DNA of 64,000 bases from Palsa-189 sp963803735 (GTDB taxonomy: Bacteria; Acidobacteriota; Terriglobia; Acidiferrales; UBA7541). This document shows positions 1-9,435 of this stretch, piece by piece. The notes beneath the pieces were generated by a model that was given only the letters and a program-made list of their open reading frames with translations, ran no database searches and was not told the origin of the DNA. Positions within the stretch are counted from its first letter, which is position 1; each line of letters starts with the position of its first letter. Location: positions 310,001 through 374,000 of the forward strand of contig CAWDNV010000023.1 in assembly GCA_963803735.1 (NCBI GenBank), in the 5' to 3' direction. The position numbers were made by a program, and so were the translations under genes.

Positions 1-529
1 CGTCGGGTTCAATGTAGTCGCGGTCACCGATGGCTTTCGGCCTGGCCAACGCCTCGGGCGTGCGGGGAGGAAGTCTGCCATCCGGTGGATCTACGATTAG
101 CGAGGTGCGTTTGTTTGGCGAGAATCCTTCCAGCGCGGGAGTGAGTCCGAAAGTAGTTGAGTCGTAAACGGGTTCCTCGACGGGATCGTCATAGGTGCGG
201 TCATAGCCGCGCTGCAGGCCAGCCTTTTGCGCTGCCTCAGCCTCTTGGTCAGTCAGAAACTCTCTTCCTTGGTATTTCGCGGGCCGTTCCAAGGGTGTAA
301 AACTCTCGCTCGTCCAATATCCGTGCAGGTCCGGGTGGCCATCGGGAGTACGAGGCATGGTCCAACTCTTTGTATTCGTCGCAGTCGACGGTGACGACTT
401 TGTGTTGCCATTGGCGGTTTTAGTATTGGCATCGTGCGAGGATTGCGCTGCAACGTATGCGGGGGCAAACAAAGCAGCCGCCAAAGCGATCTGGAGGGCC
501 CTTGATCGATGCGCGATGCGATTAGTCAT
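1..529 (-). CDS. Secreted protein of unknown function with PDGxPDxxGxW motif (3' part off the window)
   Basis: A leftward reading frame is open from an ATG at 529 to the window edge (176 codons, no stop), preceded by a good AGGAG ribosome site. It begins with a signal peptide (hydrophobic stretch ending near AYVAAQ), then a Ser/Thr/Asn-rich linker and the motif TPDGHPDLHGYW. That motif recurs in the next gene upstream (PDGKPDFSGIW) and in the gene at 22725 (APDLSGVW), so all three share a family-like N-terminus. Such proteins are common in Acidobacteria and have no known biochemical role. It starts 13 bases after its upstream neighbour ends and is probably co-transcribed with it. The C-terminal part is not visible. 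Confidence 0.7.
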   Translation of the reverse strand, partial: MTNRIAHRSRALQIALAAALFAPAYVAAQSSHDANTKTANGNTKSSPSTATNTKSWTMPRTPDGHPDLHGYWTSESFTPLERPAKYQGREFLTDQEAEAAQKAGLQRGYDRTYDDPVEEPVYDSTTFGLTPALEGFSPNKRTSLIVDPPDGRLPPRTPEALARPKAIGDRDYIEPD

Positions 530-542
530 CCGGATCTCCTCT

Positions 543-1475
543 TCACTTGCTGGGCCGCTTGCTATATTGACCATACAGCAGATCCAAGACGAACTCCGTG
601 CAGTTGAAATCCACCAGTTGGATGTTTTTCTCCATACGCCGATAGAGCGGGAAGCTGACCTTCCACGGCCGCGTAAACACGTTCGGATCTTCGATCGTGG
701 CTTCATACATGATGTGATAAGGACTCACCTGCGTGTAACGCTCCACTACATGCAGGGCGTCACTGTGGTAATCGCCCGCGCGATCGAACCATGAATAGGG
801 GAGGAATCCGGTCGCGTCGATGACTAACGTGTCGCCTTCGAAATGTCCGTGCGACCATCCCATCCAGCTATCGGCTGGAGCATCCTTGGGGATGGTCTTG
901 TCGTTCGGGTTCATGTAGATCGTGCGCACGCCCCGTGCAAATTCATAAGCAAACAGGATCGTGTCTGTGCCCTGAATGATTTGAAATGGAAAGGGCATGT
1001 AATTAGCGCGTGGCACACCGGGGTTGTAACACTTGAGCTCGGGATCGCCGGTGTCGTGCCGATGCGGGTCGCTCGTGATATTTACGACCATGCGCTTTTC
1101 GGCGTTGGCCTTCTTTTGTGCCAGCGCTTCGGGCTTGTACGGAATTTCGCCGCCCTCCACGATTCCTTGTCCGCCGGGCCAGGCGCCATACGCGCCCATA
1201 AAATCCGGATGCGGGCCGGCTTGCGCATCATGGTCCTGAACATCGATGTTCGCAGTAACAAAGGCCTGCCAGATGCCGCTGAAATCCGGTTTGCCATCGG
1301 CGGCGTGAGGCGCTTTGTAGGGAGGGAACTGACCCGGGGTTGGAATTTTGTTCTGGGCGGCGGAGCTTTGAACTGCAGCCGGATTACCCTGAGCCGCGAC
1401 CTGAATGCCAGCGCTCAAAGCGAGAACAGCTGCAACTACAAAACAAGAAGCAATGGTTCGTAGATGGGCGCGCAT
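543..1475 (-). CDS. Secreted hypothetical protein, PDFSGIW family
   Basis: About 310 residues. A signal peptide (hydrophobic core VVAAVLALSAGIQVAAQ) is followed by the motif DGKPDFSGIWQ. The C-terminal half contains LKCYNPGVPR, FPFQIIQ, WMGWSHGHFEGDTLVID and DALHVVERY. All of these align by eye with the 22725 protein (LQCYPPGVPR, FPMQIIQ, WMGDSIGHWEGDTLVVD, EALHVIERF), so the two are paralogues of a conserved envelope family of unknown function. I prefer the ATG at 1475, which has AGGTG seven bases upstream, over a GTG six bases earlier. The partial gene 13 bases downstream shares the N-terminal motif and probably forms an operon with this one. Confidence 0.8.
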   Translation of the reverse strand: MRAHLRTIASCFVVAAVLALSAGIQVAAQGNPAAVQSSAAQNKIPTPGQFPPYKAPHAADGKPDFSGIWQAFVTANIDVQDHDAQAGPHPDFMGAYGAWPGGQGIVEGGEIPYKPEALAQKKANAEKRMVVNITSDPHRHDTGDPELKCYNPGVPRANYMPFPFQIIQGTDTILFAYEFARGVRTIYMNPNDKTIPKDAPADSWMGWSHGHFEGDTLVIDATGFLPYSWFDRAGDYHSDALHVVERYTQVSPYHIMYEATIEDPNVFTRPWKVSFPLYRRMEKNIQLVDFNCTEFVLDLLYGQYSKRPSK

Positions 1476-1584
1476 GGACACCTATGAGCAGCGGATGTAC
1501 TCAAGACTATGTTTATAGCAATTCCCTGTCAAGGGAATCGCGCTGCATGAATGGGGCTCGCAACGCTCTAGGTTGCGCCGTGCG

Positions 1585-2541
1585 TTAATCGCGCGGGCTG
1601 TAGTATCCCATGCGGGCGCGTGTCGTAAGAGGCGCGTCGTTCGAGGGCCGAAGGCTTACTTTTATCGGGTGCCAACGACCGTCGTGGTGAACGTCAGTCG
1701 GCCTGTAGCCCAGGATATATTGGCTTCGAAGTTCCGTCCCGATTTTACCGGCCAAATTAGCCAATTCGCTCAAATTTGCGGATTGGAAAAGGTGTCCGCC
1801 GGTCATCTCGGCGAGTTCGGAAAGCAGGCCGGGGCCTTCGCGTTCCTCGCTGGTGCGTTTCATGTCGCGCGGATCAAAAATTCCCAGCGCATAAAGCTGA
1901 CAGTCAGATTCCTCCAAAAGCCTGCGAACCTCTGGCAGATGATGCCGGCTGTGATTGTCGCCGCCATCGGAGAGGACCAGCAGGATATGCCTTTCATGAC
2001 GCGCGCTCCTCAGTTGCTCCATGCCCAAGTCAATCGCGTCGAGAAGGGCGGTCCGGCCGTCCGGCTTCAATGACGTCATGCGCCGCTGCAACTGCTCGAT
2101 GTCGGACGTAAAGCGGCCGGTGAGTTCGGCATGACTATTAAAGCTAATCAGGAAGAATTCATCCTCAGGATTGGACTTTTTCAGAAAGTTCACTACGGCC
2201 TGGCGCGACGCGTCCATCTTATCGGCCATGCTTCCGCTGGTGTCAAAGAGCAGTCCGATCGAAGCCGGCACATCTTCGTTCGAAAAGGTGAGGATTTCCT
2301 GTTCGATATTGTCCTCGAAAAGCCTGAAGTTCTTCTTTTCCAGATTCGGGACAGGGTGGCCATAGGTATCTGTGACGCTGGCGTTGACGAGCACCATGTC
2401 CACATCGATCTGGATGGAGCCAGCCGCGGTCTGAACTTTGTGCGGCGTTACTGGCCCGTTGACCTGCGCACGAGCGCTCAGCAGAGGAAATATCGTAGCG
2501 GCGAGCAGAACAAGGAAGGCGATTTTATGCTTTTGCTTCAT
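1585..2541 (-). CDS. VWA domain protein (Acidobacteria VWFA-related family), exported
   Basis: 318 residues. A signal peptide (IAFLVLLAATIFPLLSARAQ) precedes an N-terminal beta segment reading VDMVLVNASVTDTYGHPV and an NFRLFEDN module. This layout is typical of the Acidobacteria-specific VWFA-related family (TIGR03436, as I recall it). The von Willebrand A fold begins at SIGLLFDTSGSMADK, a canonical DxSxS metal-ion (MIDAS) motif, and continues through GRTALLDAIDLG and ILLVLSDGGDNHS. It is predicted to be a periplasmic or surface protein-binding domain; partners are unknown. It stands alone and leftward, with no shared operon evident apart from the secreted proteins 100 bases downstream. Confidence 0.88.
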   Translation of the reverse strand: MKQKHKIAFLVLLAATIFPLLSARAQVNGPVTPHKVQTAAGSIQIDVDMVLVNASVTDTYGHPVPNLEKKNFRLFEDNIEQEILTFSNEDVPASIGLLFDTSGSMADKMDASRQAVVNFLKKSNPEDEFFLISFNSHAELTGRFTSDIEQLQRRMTSLKPDGRTALLDAIDLGMEQLRSARHERHILLVLSDGGDNHSRHHLPEVRRLLEESDCQLYALGIFDPRDMKRTSEEREGPGLLSELAEMTGGHLFQSANLSELANLAGKIGTELRSQYILGYRPTDVHHDGRWHPIKVSLRPSNDAPLTTRARMGYYSPRD

Positions 2542-2930
2542 GGCTGCTCCGGTGGGGACTACCCGTAGCGTTTGATGACACTGGGGGCCGCATGGGCCAG
2601 ATTGTAGATGGATAGCACGTCGCGTGACGATGGCACTCCAGGCCGGTACGGCCTAGTACTACTAAGTCTCGCCTTTTCTTTCTGTTATGCGCTCCACACC
2701 TCGTCAAACATCGCCCAATGAAGCGGCAGCGTCGCCGTCTGCCCACCAGTACTCGCTGCCTTGATTCAGTTAATAGCCGAACGGTACGCCCGCCGAGTTA
2801 TTCAGTTCAGCCCCGAGGTCAGCACCGATAGACTTTGGGTACAGCGGTTCGTATTACCAGCGGGTGTGTAGGAAGCCGTTCCCCGCTTTATCGGGCAGGT
2901 CCAAATCTCTCAGAGGAGAAAGAAAACAAA
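2542..2930. other. Gene-free divergent region
   Basis: 389 bases separate the leftward VWA gene from the rightward beta-barrel gene. I see no convincing reading frame. A short inverted repeat, AGGCC/GGCCT around a GGTAC centre, lies near 2639-2653. Promoters for both neighbours should be here, but I could not assign boxes with confidence. Confidence 0.5.
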
Positions 2931-3590
2931 ATGCGACGAATGATCTTTCTAGCTATCGGGCTGTTGCTCTTCTCGATTCCTAGCTTTGCCCAAGAAGTGA
3001 TCTATCCCAAGGCGGAGGTTTTCGGCGGCTTCTCCATGTCCAATATTCCAGGAGTGACAACGTTCGACCCGACGACCGGGGTGCCATCAGTGTCCCGGAA
3101 GTCGCTCATGGGCTGGCAAGCGTCCGCGAACTACAACCTTACCCATCACTTTGCAATCGTGGGTGACTTCGGTGGCCAATACGGCAGCATTGCTGGCGCC
3201 ACTGTTCTTGGCGTCACGATTCCGGGCTATAGCATGAATTCTTATCAGTTCCTTTTCGGTCCGCGAGTCGTTTTCCGCGGCTCGAGGGTCACTCCTTTCG
3301 CCCAGGCTATGTTCGGAGGCATCCGGGATGGTATCGGTGCCACCACCGTTTCAGTGCTTGGTGTGAACGTAACTACGCCTGCGGTGGCCTCCACCGGTTT
3401 GGGAATGGGGATTGGCGGTGGATTAGACATCAACATCTCTGACCGGCTCGCGCTGCGCGTTCCGCAGTTCGATTGGACTCCGAGGCACATCGCGGGCACA
3501 ACTGTACTTGGTGTAACCGTGCCTGGCACATGGGCAACGGGCCAAATCCGCTTCGGAATCGGCGTGGTCATCAAGGCCGGCGGAAAATAA
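2931..3590 (+). CDS. Outer-membrane beta-barrel protein
   Basis: 219 residues. The ATG at 2931 is chosen because AGAGGAG lies 12-18 bases upstream and a clean signal peptide follows at once (IFLAIGLLLFSIPSFAQE). The mature part alternates short polar and aromatic strands with Gly-rich turns (VFGGFSMSNIPGV, ASANYNLTHHFAIVGDFGG, FGPRVVFRG, VTPFAQAMFGG) and ends in IRFGIGVVIKAGGK, the pattern of small 8-stranded OmpA/OmpW-like barrels. No OmpA peptidoglycan-binding domain follows. It is monocistronic: a strong intrinsic terminator lies 55 bases downstream. Role unknown; small barrels of this type are often structural or weak porins. Confidence 0.8.
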   Translation: MRRMIFLAIGLLLFSIPSFAQEVIYPKAEVFGGFSMSNIPGVTTFDPTTGVPSVSRKSLMGWQASANYNLTHHFAIVGDFGGQYGSIAGATVLGVTIPGYSMNSYQFLFGPRVVFRGSRVTPFAQAMFGGIRDGIGATTVSVLGVNVTTPAVASTGLGMGIGGGLDINISDRLALRVPQFDWTPRHIAGTTVLGVTVPGTWATGQIRFGIGVVIKAGGK

Positions 3591-3644
3591 CTACAGCTCA
3601 GAGCGGCTCGTGCGTGTGAAGCACGAGCACCATTAACAACTGGG

Positions 3645-3682
3645 AAAAGCCCTGCCGAAAATCTCCGCGGCAGGGCTTTTTT
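3645..3682 (+). terminator. Intrinsic terminator
   Basis: A perfect 13-bp stem (AAAAGCCCTGCCG at 3645-3657 pairing with 3668-3680), a 10-base loop and a run of six T ending at 3682. It ends the transcript of the beta-barrel gene. Confidence 0.92.
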
Positions 3683-3909
3683 CATACATAATGCAGTACG
3701 CAACCAATTATCACGCTTATTCATGACCTCTGGCACGCGTGCCTGCATCGAATGGGCGACGCCAGAGGTTTAGCACCAGCCGAAACTTATATCGCACCAT
3801 TTTTAGCTCCAACGCACGCACTAGCTGTAAGAAACTGCAAGAAAAAGGGCTCGTCACAAGGGCAATTGGGGAGTTGCTGCTCCTGGGGAAGGCGCCTCTG
3901 TGCGCCATA

Positions 3910-5454
3910 ATGCGAGACCTGCTCACAGCACCAGCGCGATTCCGCACGCCGAGTCTGCAGCGTCCTCTGGAGCGCAGCCCGTTGGCGAAGGGAATTTTCC
4001 TTTTGGCGCTTGGTTGCCTGTTTTGCGCCAGCGGCCACGCGCAAGATCAGCCTTGTAAACTTATTCCCGCAGGCCAGGATTTCTGGATTCGTCTCACCGA
4101 CCCGGTTTCCACCTACAGTTCAAAAATCGGATCAACAGTAACAGCAATCCTTATCGCCTCACCGAACTGCGATGATTCTGCTGCTTTCGCCACAAGAACA
4201 ACGGTGGAAGGGCACATTACCCATGTGCGCCGTGTGGGCTTCGGCGTGTGGCACAGTTCGTCCGCAGTGACGATCGAATTTAACAAGCTCGCGGCCGGTC
4301 CACAAACGTTCGCGATAAAAGCCAGGGTCGAAGAAGTCGCGAACGGGCGCGAAAATGTGAAGGCCGGCGTCATTAAGGGAGTGGGCGGCCAAGCGACGCC
4401 GCAGCAAATAATTTCGACACGCCTTTTGCATCTGCCCTTTTGGAATACAGAGGCTTACTGGATATTTTTGTTGCGGCGGGGTGCCTTCCCATTCTCACCC
4501 GAGCCGGAAACTCTCTTGCCTGCGGGAACGGATTTACGCCTGAGATTGATGGCGCCTGTTGAGTTGCCTGCCGAGTTCGTAAAAGCACGCCAAGAGGAAA
4601 ATACACAGCAGAGCGCGGAAATCGACGAAGATATCCGCGAAAAATTGGTGGCCCTGCCGGCTCACAGCTTAACGCGCAGCGGACGGCCTTCCGACGTGGT
4701 CAACCTGGCTTTTATAGGTTCGCGGGAGCAAATTGAGGCGGCCTTCCAGGCATCAGGCTGGACTTATGGCGATTCCGTTTCGGCATGGTCCGTGCTCCGT
4801 GAGATGCGCGCTTTCAGCTCATTAAACAGCTATCCTCATCTGCCGATTTCGAACCAATGGCTCGCCGGAAAACCTGCAGATATCCGATTGCAGAAGAGTC
4901 TCGATAGCTATCAAAAACGTGATCACATCAGGATCTGGAACGAAAACAAGCTCGCCCCGGATCTTTGGGCCGCCAGTGCTATCCATGAAACAGGCGCCAC
5001 CTGGTCGATTCGGACGGGGAGATTTATCCACCACGTCGACGCCGATATCGATGCAGAGAGCGAAAGAGTCGTACGTGACTTAACCCTTGCCGGATGCGTC
5101 GCCGATGTCCATCGCGTGCAGCGTCCCGAAAAGCCGGAGCCAGAGAGAAACCCGAGCGGCGATGAACTTTGGACCGACGGCAGCGTGGAGGTTTTGGAAC
5201 TGACTGACTGCCAAGCGCCAGCAAGAGTGGCGATTTCACGCGGCAATGAGATCGCCTGGCGGCCGAACTCCAAACTCAAACGGTTCGCCCGCGCGCAGGT
5301 GCTTTCGATTCACGATATTTGGCGATCCAACGCGATCTACGCCTCTTTCGACATAAGCCGGGCGGTCATTCATCTTTTGCGGCAGAGGCATGTTCGAGAA
5401 TATGAGACCAAAGTAAACATTACCGCCAAACCTCCCTCCGGCGGCCCCAACTGA
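3910..5454 (+). CDS. Exported LssY_C domain protein
   Basis: About 514 residues from the ATG at 3910; an in-frame GTG at 3739 would add 57 unlikely residues. No good ribosome site marks either start. A signal-like segment (GIFLLALGCLFCASGHAQ) precedes a beta-rich N-terminal half of unknown type. The C-terminal half (from about SGRPSDVVNLAFIGS through AAFQASGW, LPISNQWLAGKPADI, DHIRIWNENKLAPDLWAAS, IHHVDADIDAESERVVRDL) matches the LssY C-terminal domain. In the family that domain usually follows a PAP2 phosphatase or a membrane domain; here it is alone and exported. The biochemical role of LssY_C is unknown. The gene stands alone after a terminator. Confidence 0.75.
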   Translation: MRDLLTAPARFRTPSLQRPLERSPLAKGIFLLALGCLFCASGHAQDQPCKLIPAGQDFWIRLTDPVSTYSSKIGSTVTAILIASPNCDDSAAFATRTTVEGHITHVRRVGFGVWHSSSAVTIEFNKLAAGPQTFAIKARVEEVANGRENVKAGVIKGVGGQATPQQIISTRLLHLPFWNTEAYWIFLLRRGAFPFSPEPETLLPAGTDLRLRLMAPVELPAEFVKARQEENTQQSAEIDEDIREKLVALPAHSLTRSGRPSDVVNLAFIGSREQIEAAFQASGWTYGDSVSAWSVLREMRAFSSLNSYPHLPISNQWLAGKPADIRLQKSLDSYQKRDHIRIWNENKLAPDLWAASAIHETGATWSIRTGRFIHHVDADIDAESERVVRDLTLAGCVADVHRVQRPEKPEPERNPSGDELWTDGSVEVLELTDCQAPARVAISRGNEIAWRPNSKLKRFARAQVLSIHDIWRSNAIYASFDISRAVIHLLRQRHVREYETKVNITAKPPSGGPN

Positions 5455-5623
5455 AATCCAAAAAGTCTGCACTCCTGCCCTTCCGACCTCAGTGAATGTT
5501 TTACCGATTGGCATCGCTGCTCCATAAGCTGACGCGGTCATAACATCTTGTCAGCGAAGGGCTCGCGAAGGCTGGCTTATCGCGTTACGATACTTATTAC
5601 GGCTGCGGCACAGGAGATTAGGG

Positions 5624-6913
5624 GTGGAGTCCTCTCAGATTTGCCCGAAATGCGGACGCACGATTCCCGAGGGCCAGATTGTGTGCCGGTGCAGCATGCG
5701 GCCGCGCCGTTATTGGCTGCATTCGCGGGAAACGATCCTTCTCCTTTGCGTTTTTGGGCTGGTGATTGCGTTTGCCATTACCGGGTTCGCCGCGCGGCTT
5801 TATCACGGGCGACGTGCTGAAATGGCGCGATCCTGGTTTGATCGCGGTAATGCGGAGCTGAAGGCCGGCCTTGCGGAAGCGGCGCTCTCCGATTTTAGGA
5901 CGGCTCTCATTTACGCGCAGCACGAGCTTCCACCCGAGCAGCAACAGGAATTCGAACTCAATTTTGTGCAAGCACTGATTGCCACCGGGAAAACCGACGA
6001 AGCGCGCTCCTACTTGCTTGATCTGTGGGAACGAGGGCCGGGGAACAGCCGAATTAATCTTGAATTGGCGCGCTTGGCGGCGCAGCTCGGCAACGATACC
6101 GACGCCAAACGCTATTACAACGGCGCGATCTACGGAATCTGGGATGCAAATGCCGGAGATGTGTTACAGAGGCGGATGGATGCTCGTCTGGAGTTCTATC
6201 GCTATCTAATGGATCATGGAGAAAAGACGGAAGCGCAGTCGGAGCTTCTGGCAACAGCTGCCGCAATTCCTCCTGACCCGTCGCTGCATGCTCTGGTTGG
6301 CCGTTTGATGTTGGAAGGAGGCCATCCCCAGCCCGCGTTCGAACAGTTCCAGCAGGCACTGCGGCTTGATCCCCACAACTACGCAGCCCTGGCGGGGGCG
6401 GGAGAGGCGGCGTTTCAGTTGGGCAACGATCGAGACGCAATTCGGTACCTGGAAGGCGCCATTCGGGAAGGTGCGCAGCAGAGGCGGCGGTCTGGTCCGC
6501 AGGATGCGGACACCGCAGCGCAAGAAACGGAACAGGCGCAGGTGATGCAGGATCTTGCGATAGCGCAGGCGACCTTGGCACTTGATCCCAACCGTCCGGG
6601 GCTCGATCCAATAGAACGCGCGCGGCGCGCCATTCGCGCTTACGACGCGGCAGTCAGAAGGATAGAATCCTGTGCGAAGGAGCATGGTATTGCCTTGCCC
6701 GCGCCGAGCGTGAACCTGGCTCCTTTTACCGACGCAGCCAGCGATGAACTGGCTATGGTGGCGCTGTCGAAGCACATCGAACAATTGGATCCCTTGATGG
6801 AGTTTGTTTTTCAGATGGAGTCCGCGGCCACAGAAAACTGCGGGCCGCCTTCAGACCCGACGAATGCCGCAATTGTGCGAATTGGCGAAAAAACGCACGC
6901 ATCTCACCCATGA
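5624..6913 (+). CDS. Zinc-ribbon, membrane-anchored TPR protein
   Basis: 429 residues from a GTG at 5624 with AGGAG seven bases upstream. The N-terminus is a short zinc ribbon (CPKCGR and a second pair, VCRC). A transmembrane helix (about residues 35-58, ILLLCVFGLVIAFAITGFAA) follows, and then a long helical region with tetratricopeptide repeats, for example ELKAGLAEAALSDFRTAL, GHPQPAFEQFQQALRLDP and LGNDRDAIRYLEGAIREG. The topology suggests a cytoplasmic zinc ribbon and a periplasmic TPR scaffold. The stop codon overlaps the ClC start as ATGA, so the two proteins are translationally coupled and may work together. No catalytic motif is visible. Confidence 0.82.
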   Translation: MESSQICPKCGRTIPEGQIVCRCSMRPRRYWLHSRETILLLCVFGLVIAFAITGFAARLYHGRRAEMARSWFDRGNAELKAGLAEAALSDFRTALIYAQHELPPEQQQEFELNFVQALIATGKTDEARSYLLDLWERGPGNSRINLELARLAAQLGNDTDAKRYYNGAIYGIWDANAGDVLQRRMDARLEFYRYLMDHGEKTEAQSELLATAAAIPPDPSLHALVGRLMLEGGHPQPAFEQFQQALRLDPHNYAALAGAGEAAFQLGNDRDAIRYLEGAIREGAQQRRRSGPQDADTAAQETEQAQVMQDLAIAQATLALDPNRPGLDPIERARRAIRAYDAAVRRIESCAKEHGIALPAPSVNLAPFTDAASDELAMVALSKHIEQLDPLMEFVFQMESAATENCGPPSDPTNAAIVRIGEKTHASHP

Positions 6914-8796
6914 GTGAATCGCAGCGAACTAGCGAAAGATCGCCTGAAGCGGAACCTTGGTCGGCGCGACACGTAGAGCAAGCGCAGGTGAAGACCGAGG
7001 ATGCGCCCGAGGGCGGATCGGAGACCCCGTCCGGAGCTCCGAAAGACAATTTCGTACAGCGCATGAAAGCAGCCGTGCTCGACGCATTGGAACGGACGCG
7101 CGCCGGGCTTTCGATGCGCGAAGATAATTTCTTTCTGCTCTTATCGGTAATTATCGGACTTTTCGCCGGGCTCGCGGTCGTTTGCTTCCGCATCACCATC
7201 GATTACACGCGCCTATGGCTGCTGGGATCGGGAATTAATCCAGGTCCGGTCCGGGTTGTGCTTGTGCCAACGGTGTGTGGTTTGCTGCTCGCGTTTATTG
7301 TTCTGCGTGTGTTCCCGCGTGTAAGAGGTAGCGGCGTCGCGCAGACGAAGTCCGCCGTATACATCTACGACGGCTACATTCCCTTCAATACTGTAATCGG
7401 CAAATTCTTGACTTGCGCCCTGGCCATCGGCAGCGGCCAATCGCTCGGACCCGAAGATCCTTCGCTGCAGATGGGAGCGGGGATTGCATCGGCGCTGGGG
7501 CGACGGCTGCATCTGTCGCGGGAAAGAGTGCGTTTGATCGCTCCAGTGGGCGCGGCGGCCGGATTGGCAGCAGCTTTTAATGCACCTATTTCGGCGGTCT
7601 TGTTTGTGATCGAAGAAGTGATCGGCACCTGGAGCGCGGGCATTCTGGGAGCGGTGGTGTTGGCCGCGGTGGCAGCGGTGGTTGTCATGCGCCTTTTTTT
7701 GGGAGCGGAACCTCTTTTCCAAATTCCTCCGTATAGCATGGCCCACCCGACCGAATTGCTCTCCTATGCCGTGCTAGGCGTGGTCGGCGGAATCATGTCA
7801 CTGATCTTTGTGAAACTGCTGCGATGGGTGCGCGGCCGAACCCGGCGGATGCCACGCTGGACGCTTTACATACAACCCGCGTTGGCAGGAATGACAATTG
7901 GCTTCATTGGCTTGCGATTCCCGCAAGTTATGGGCGCCGGATACGAATACATCGATCAAGCCATGCACGGACAGTTTGTATGGCGCACGCTGGTGGCGCT
8001 TGCCTTGCTAAAGGTGCTGGCAACAACACTTTCAATTTCGAGCGGCGCGCCCGGCGGAATGTTCGCGCCCACGCTTTTCATCGGGGCGATGGCCGGGGCG
8101 GCTGTGGGTACTGTGCAGCATCATTTCTTCCCAAATCTAGCGGGTCCCCTGGGCGCGTATGCGCTTGTCGGCATGGGGACACTTTTTGCCGGATTCCTGC
8201 GCGTGCCGATGACCTCCGTGTTCATGGTGCTTGAAGTAAGCGGGAACTATTCGATCATCTTGCCGGTGATCATTTCGAATGCCATCGCCTACGTCATTGG
8301 CAGACGCTTCCAGGAGACGCCCATCTTCGATCTGATGACTCGAGAAGAAGGGCTCGATTTGCCCTCCATGGAGGAGGGGCGGGAGCAGACGGCTTTGCTG
8401 GTGGAAAACGCCATGCGCAAGCCGATGGGTTTGATTCTCAAGGCGAACGATACGGTGGCGGACGCGTGTTCGCGGCTTGCGGACATGACTGAGGATCCGC
8501 TTCTGGTGTCTTACGATAATGGCCGATGGATGCTTATCCAAAAAAGTGCCTTGCTGGATGCGGAGAAAGCAGGGAAGGGAGCGCAGCTTTTATCACAGGT
8601 GCTGCCGAGCGGGCGATTGCCTCGCCTGCATGCGGATCAGTCGCTGGATTTGGCGCTACGCTTGATGCGCGACTCGCCGTTCTTGCCGGTGGTGCATCGG
8701 GCGGACGCGCGGCGCCTTGTGGGTTTGCTATCGCTCGATGATGTACTCGCGGCTTACAGGCGCGCATCGATCATAAAAAGCAGCGCGGTCGAATGA
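6910..8796 (+). CDS. ClC-family chloride channel/transporter with C-terminal CBS pair
   Basis: 628 residues. A polar ~75-residue N-terminus is followed by about ten hydrophobic segments carrying ClC signatures: GPEDPSLQMGAGI (the GxEGP filter region with the gating glutamate retained), GAAAGLAAAFNAPISAVLF, and GAPGGMFAPTLFIGA (GxFxP). The proton glutamate region VIEEVIG is also present, favouring a Cl-/H+ exchanger rather than a pure channel. The C-terminal ~130 residues form two CBS domains (AMRKPMGLILKANDTV; RLPRLHADQSLDLALRLM; LVGLLSLDDVLAAY), which usually sense nucleotides. It overlaps the zinc-ribbon/TPR gene by four bases. Confidence 0.93.
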   Translation: MSESQRTSERSPEAEPWSARHVEQAQVKTEDAPEGGSETPSGAPKDNFVQRMKAAVLDALERTRAGLSMREDNFFLLLSVIIGLFAGLAVVCFRITIDYTRLWLLGSGINPGPVRVVLVPTVCGLLLAFIVLRVFPRVRGSGVAQTKSAVYIYDGYIPFNTVIGKFLTCALAIGSGQSLGPEDPSLQMGAGIASALGRRLHLSRERVRLIAPVGAAAGLAAAFNAPISAVLFVIEEVIGTWSAGILGAVVLAAVAAVVVMRLFLGAEPLFQIPPYSMAHPTELLSYAVLGVVGGIMSLIFVKLLRWVRGRTRRMPRWTLYIQPALAGMTIGFIGLRFPQVMGAGYEYIDQAMHGQFVWRTLVALALLKVLATTLSISSGAPGGMFAPTLFIGAMAGAAVGTVQHHFFPNLAGPLGAYALVGMGTLFAGFLRVPMTSVFMVLEVSGNYSIILPVIISNAIAYVIGRRFQETPIFDLMTREEGLDLPSMEEGREQTALLVENAMRKPMGLILKANDTVADACSRLADMTEDPLLVSYDNGRWMLIQKSALLDAEKAGKGAQLLSQVLPSGRLPRLHADQSLDLALRLMRDSPFLPVVHRADARRLVGLLSLDDVLAAYRRASIIKSSAVE

Positions 8797-9001
8797 CGCA
8801 AAACGCCGGACACAATCTATATATAAACGTATTTGCTTTTGCGCCGCCAGAAAGCCTCTGCGCCTCCAAGCCGCGATGGAGTCATTCCATAGTACGCAAG
8901 TACTGAAATTCAAGGCCGTAGGACTAAAACAAACGGTCTATTGAGCGGGCCTGCGCTGCTACGTTACTGTGAGTCGACAAGATGTGAGTTCGGAGGCTAC
9001 C

Positions 9002-9340
9002 GTGGCTTATCCCGAACGCCGTACGGCTCGGCGTTTTCAAATCAAACTCCCCATGACGGTCCGCTGGACCAGTGGAATGGCAGTAGGCGAGGCAGAAACC
9101 GAATCGAGAGATGTCAGTTCGCGCGGGGTCTATTTTTTCCTGCCCAAGCAGGTGAGCCATGGCTCCCCGGTGGAAATTATTTTGACGTTGCCGCATGAAG
9201 TCACTCTGGCCGGGCCGGTACGCGTACGCTGCTTAGGACGTGTACACCGCACAGAGGACGACAGTTCGGGCCGGTCAGGCATAGTGGCGGAAATTCACCG
9301 ATACGTATTTCTGCGCGGCGGCGGCGAAAACGCTGCCTGA
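9002..9340 (+). CDS. PilZ domain protein (probable c-di-GMP receptor)
   Basis: 112 residues from a GTG at 9002 with GGAGG five bases upstream; an in-frame GTG at 8969 lacks a ribosome site. The protein is a single PilZ domain. It has the arginine motif ERRTARRF near the N-terminus and the second motif DVSSRGVYF (D/NxSxxG) about 25 residues later, then a beta-barrel (SPVEIILTLP, GPVRVRCLGRVHR). Both motifs needed for cyclic di-GMP binding are intact. It is monocistronic with a terminator 40 bases downstream. The target is unknown; a PilT-like ATPase lies at 39.6 kb but is not linked. Confidence 0.88.
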   Translation: MAYPERRTARRFQIKLPMTVRWTSGMAVGEAETESRDVSSRGVYFFLPKQVSHGSPVEIILTLPHEVTLAGPVRVRCLGRVHRTEDDSSGRSGIVAEIHRYVFLRGGGENAA

Positions 9341-9379
9341 AAAGCTTGCCTGCTTTATGCGGAGGCAGGCAGGGGAAGG

Positions 9380-9422
9380 CGGGGCATTCCGACCCTCAGC
9401 GGGATGCCCCGTTTTTATTTTT
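9380..9422 (+). terminator. Intrinsic terminator after the PilZ gene
   Basis: A 12-bp stem (9380-9391 with 9400-9411, one G-U pair), an 8-base loop and a T-rich tail (five T, A, five T). It also separates this unit from the convergent ABC transporter. Confidence 0.9.
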
Positions 9423-9435
9423 CAGGCCGCCCCGG

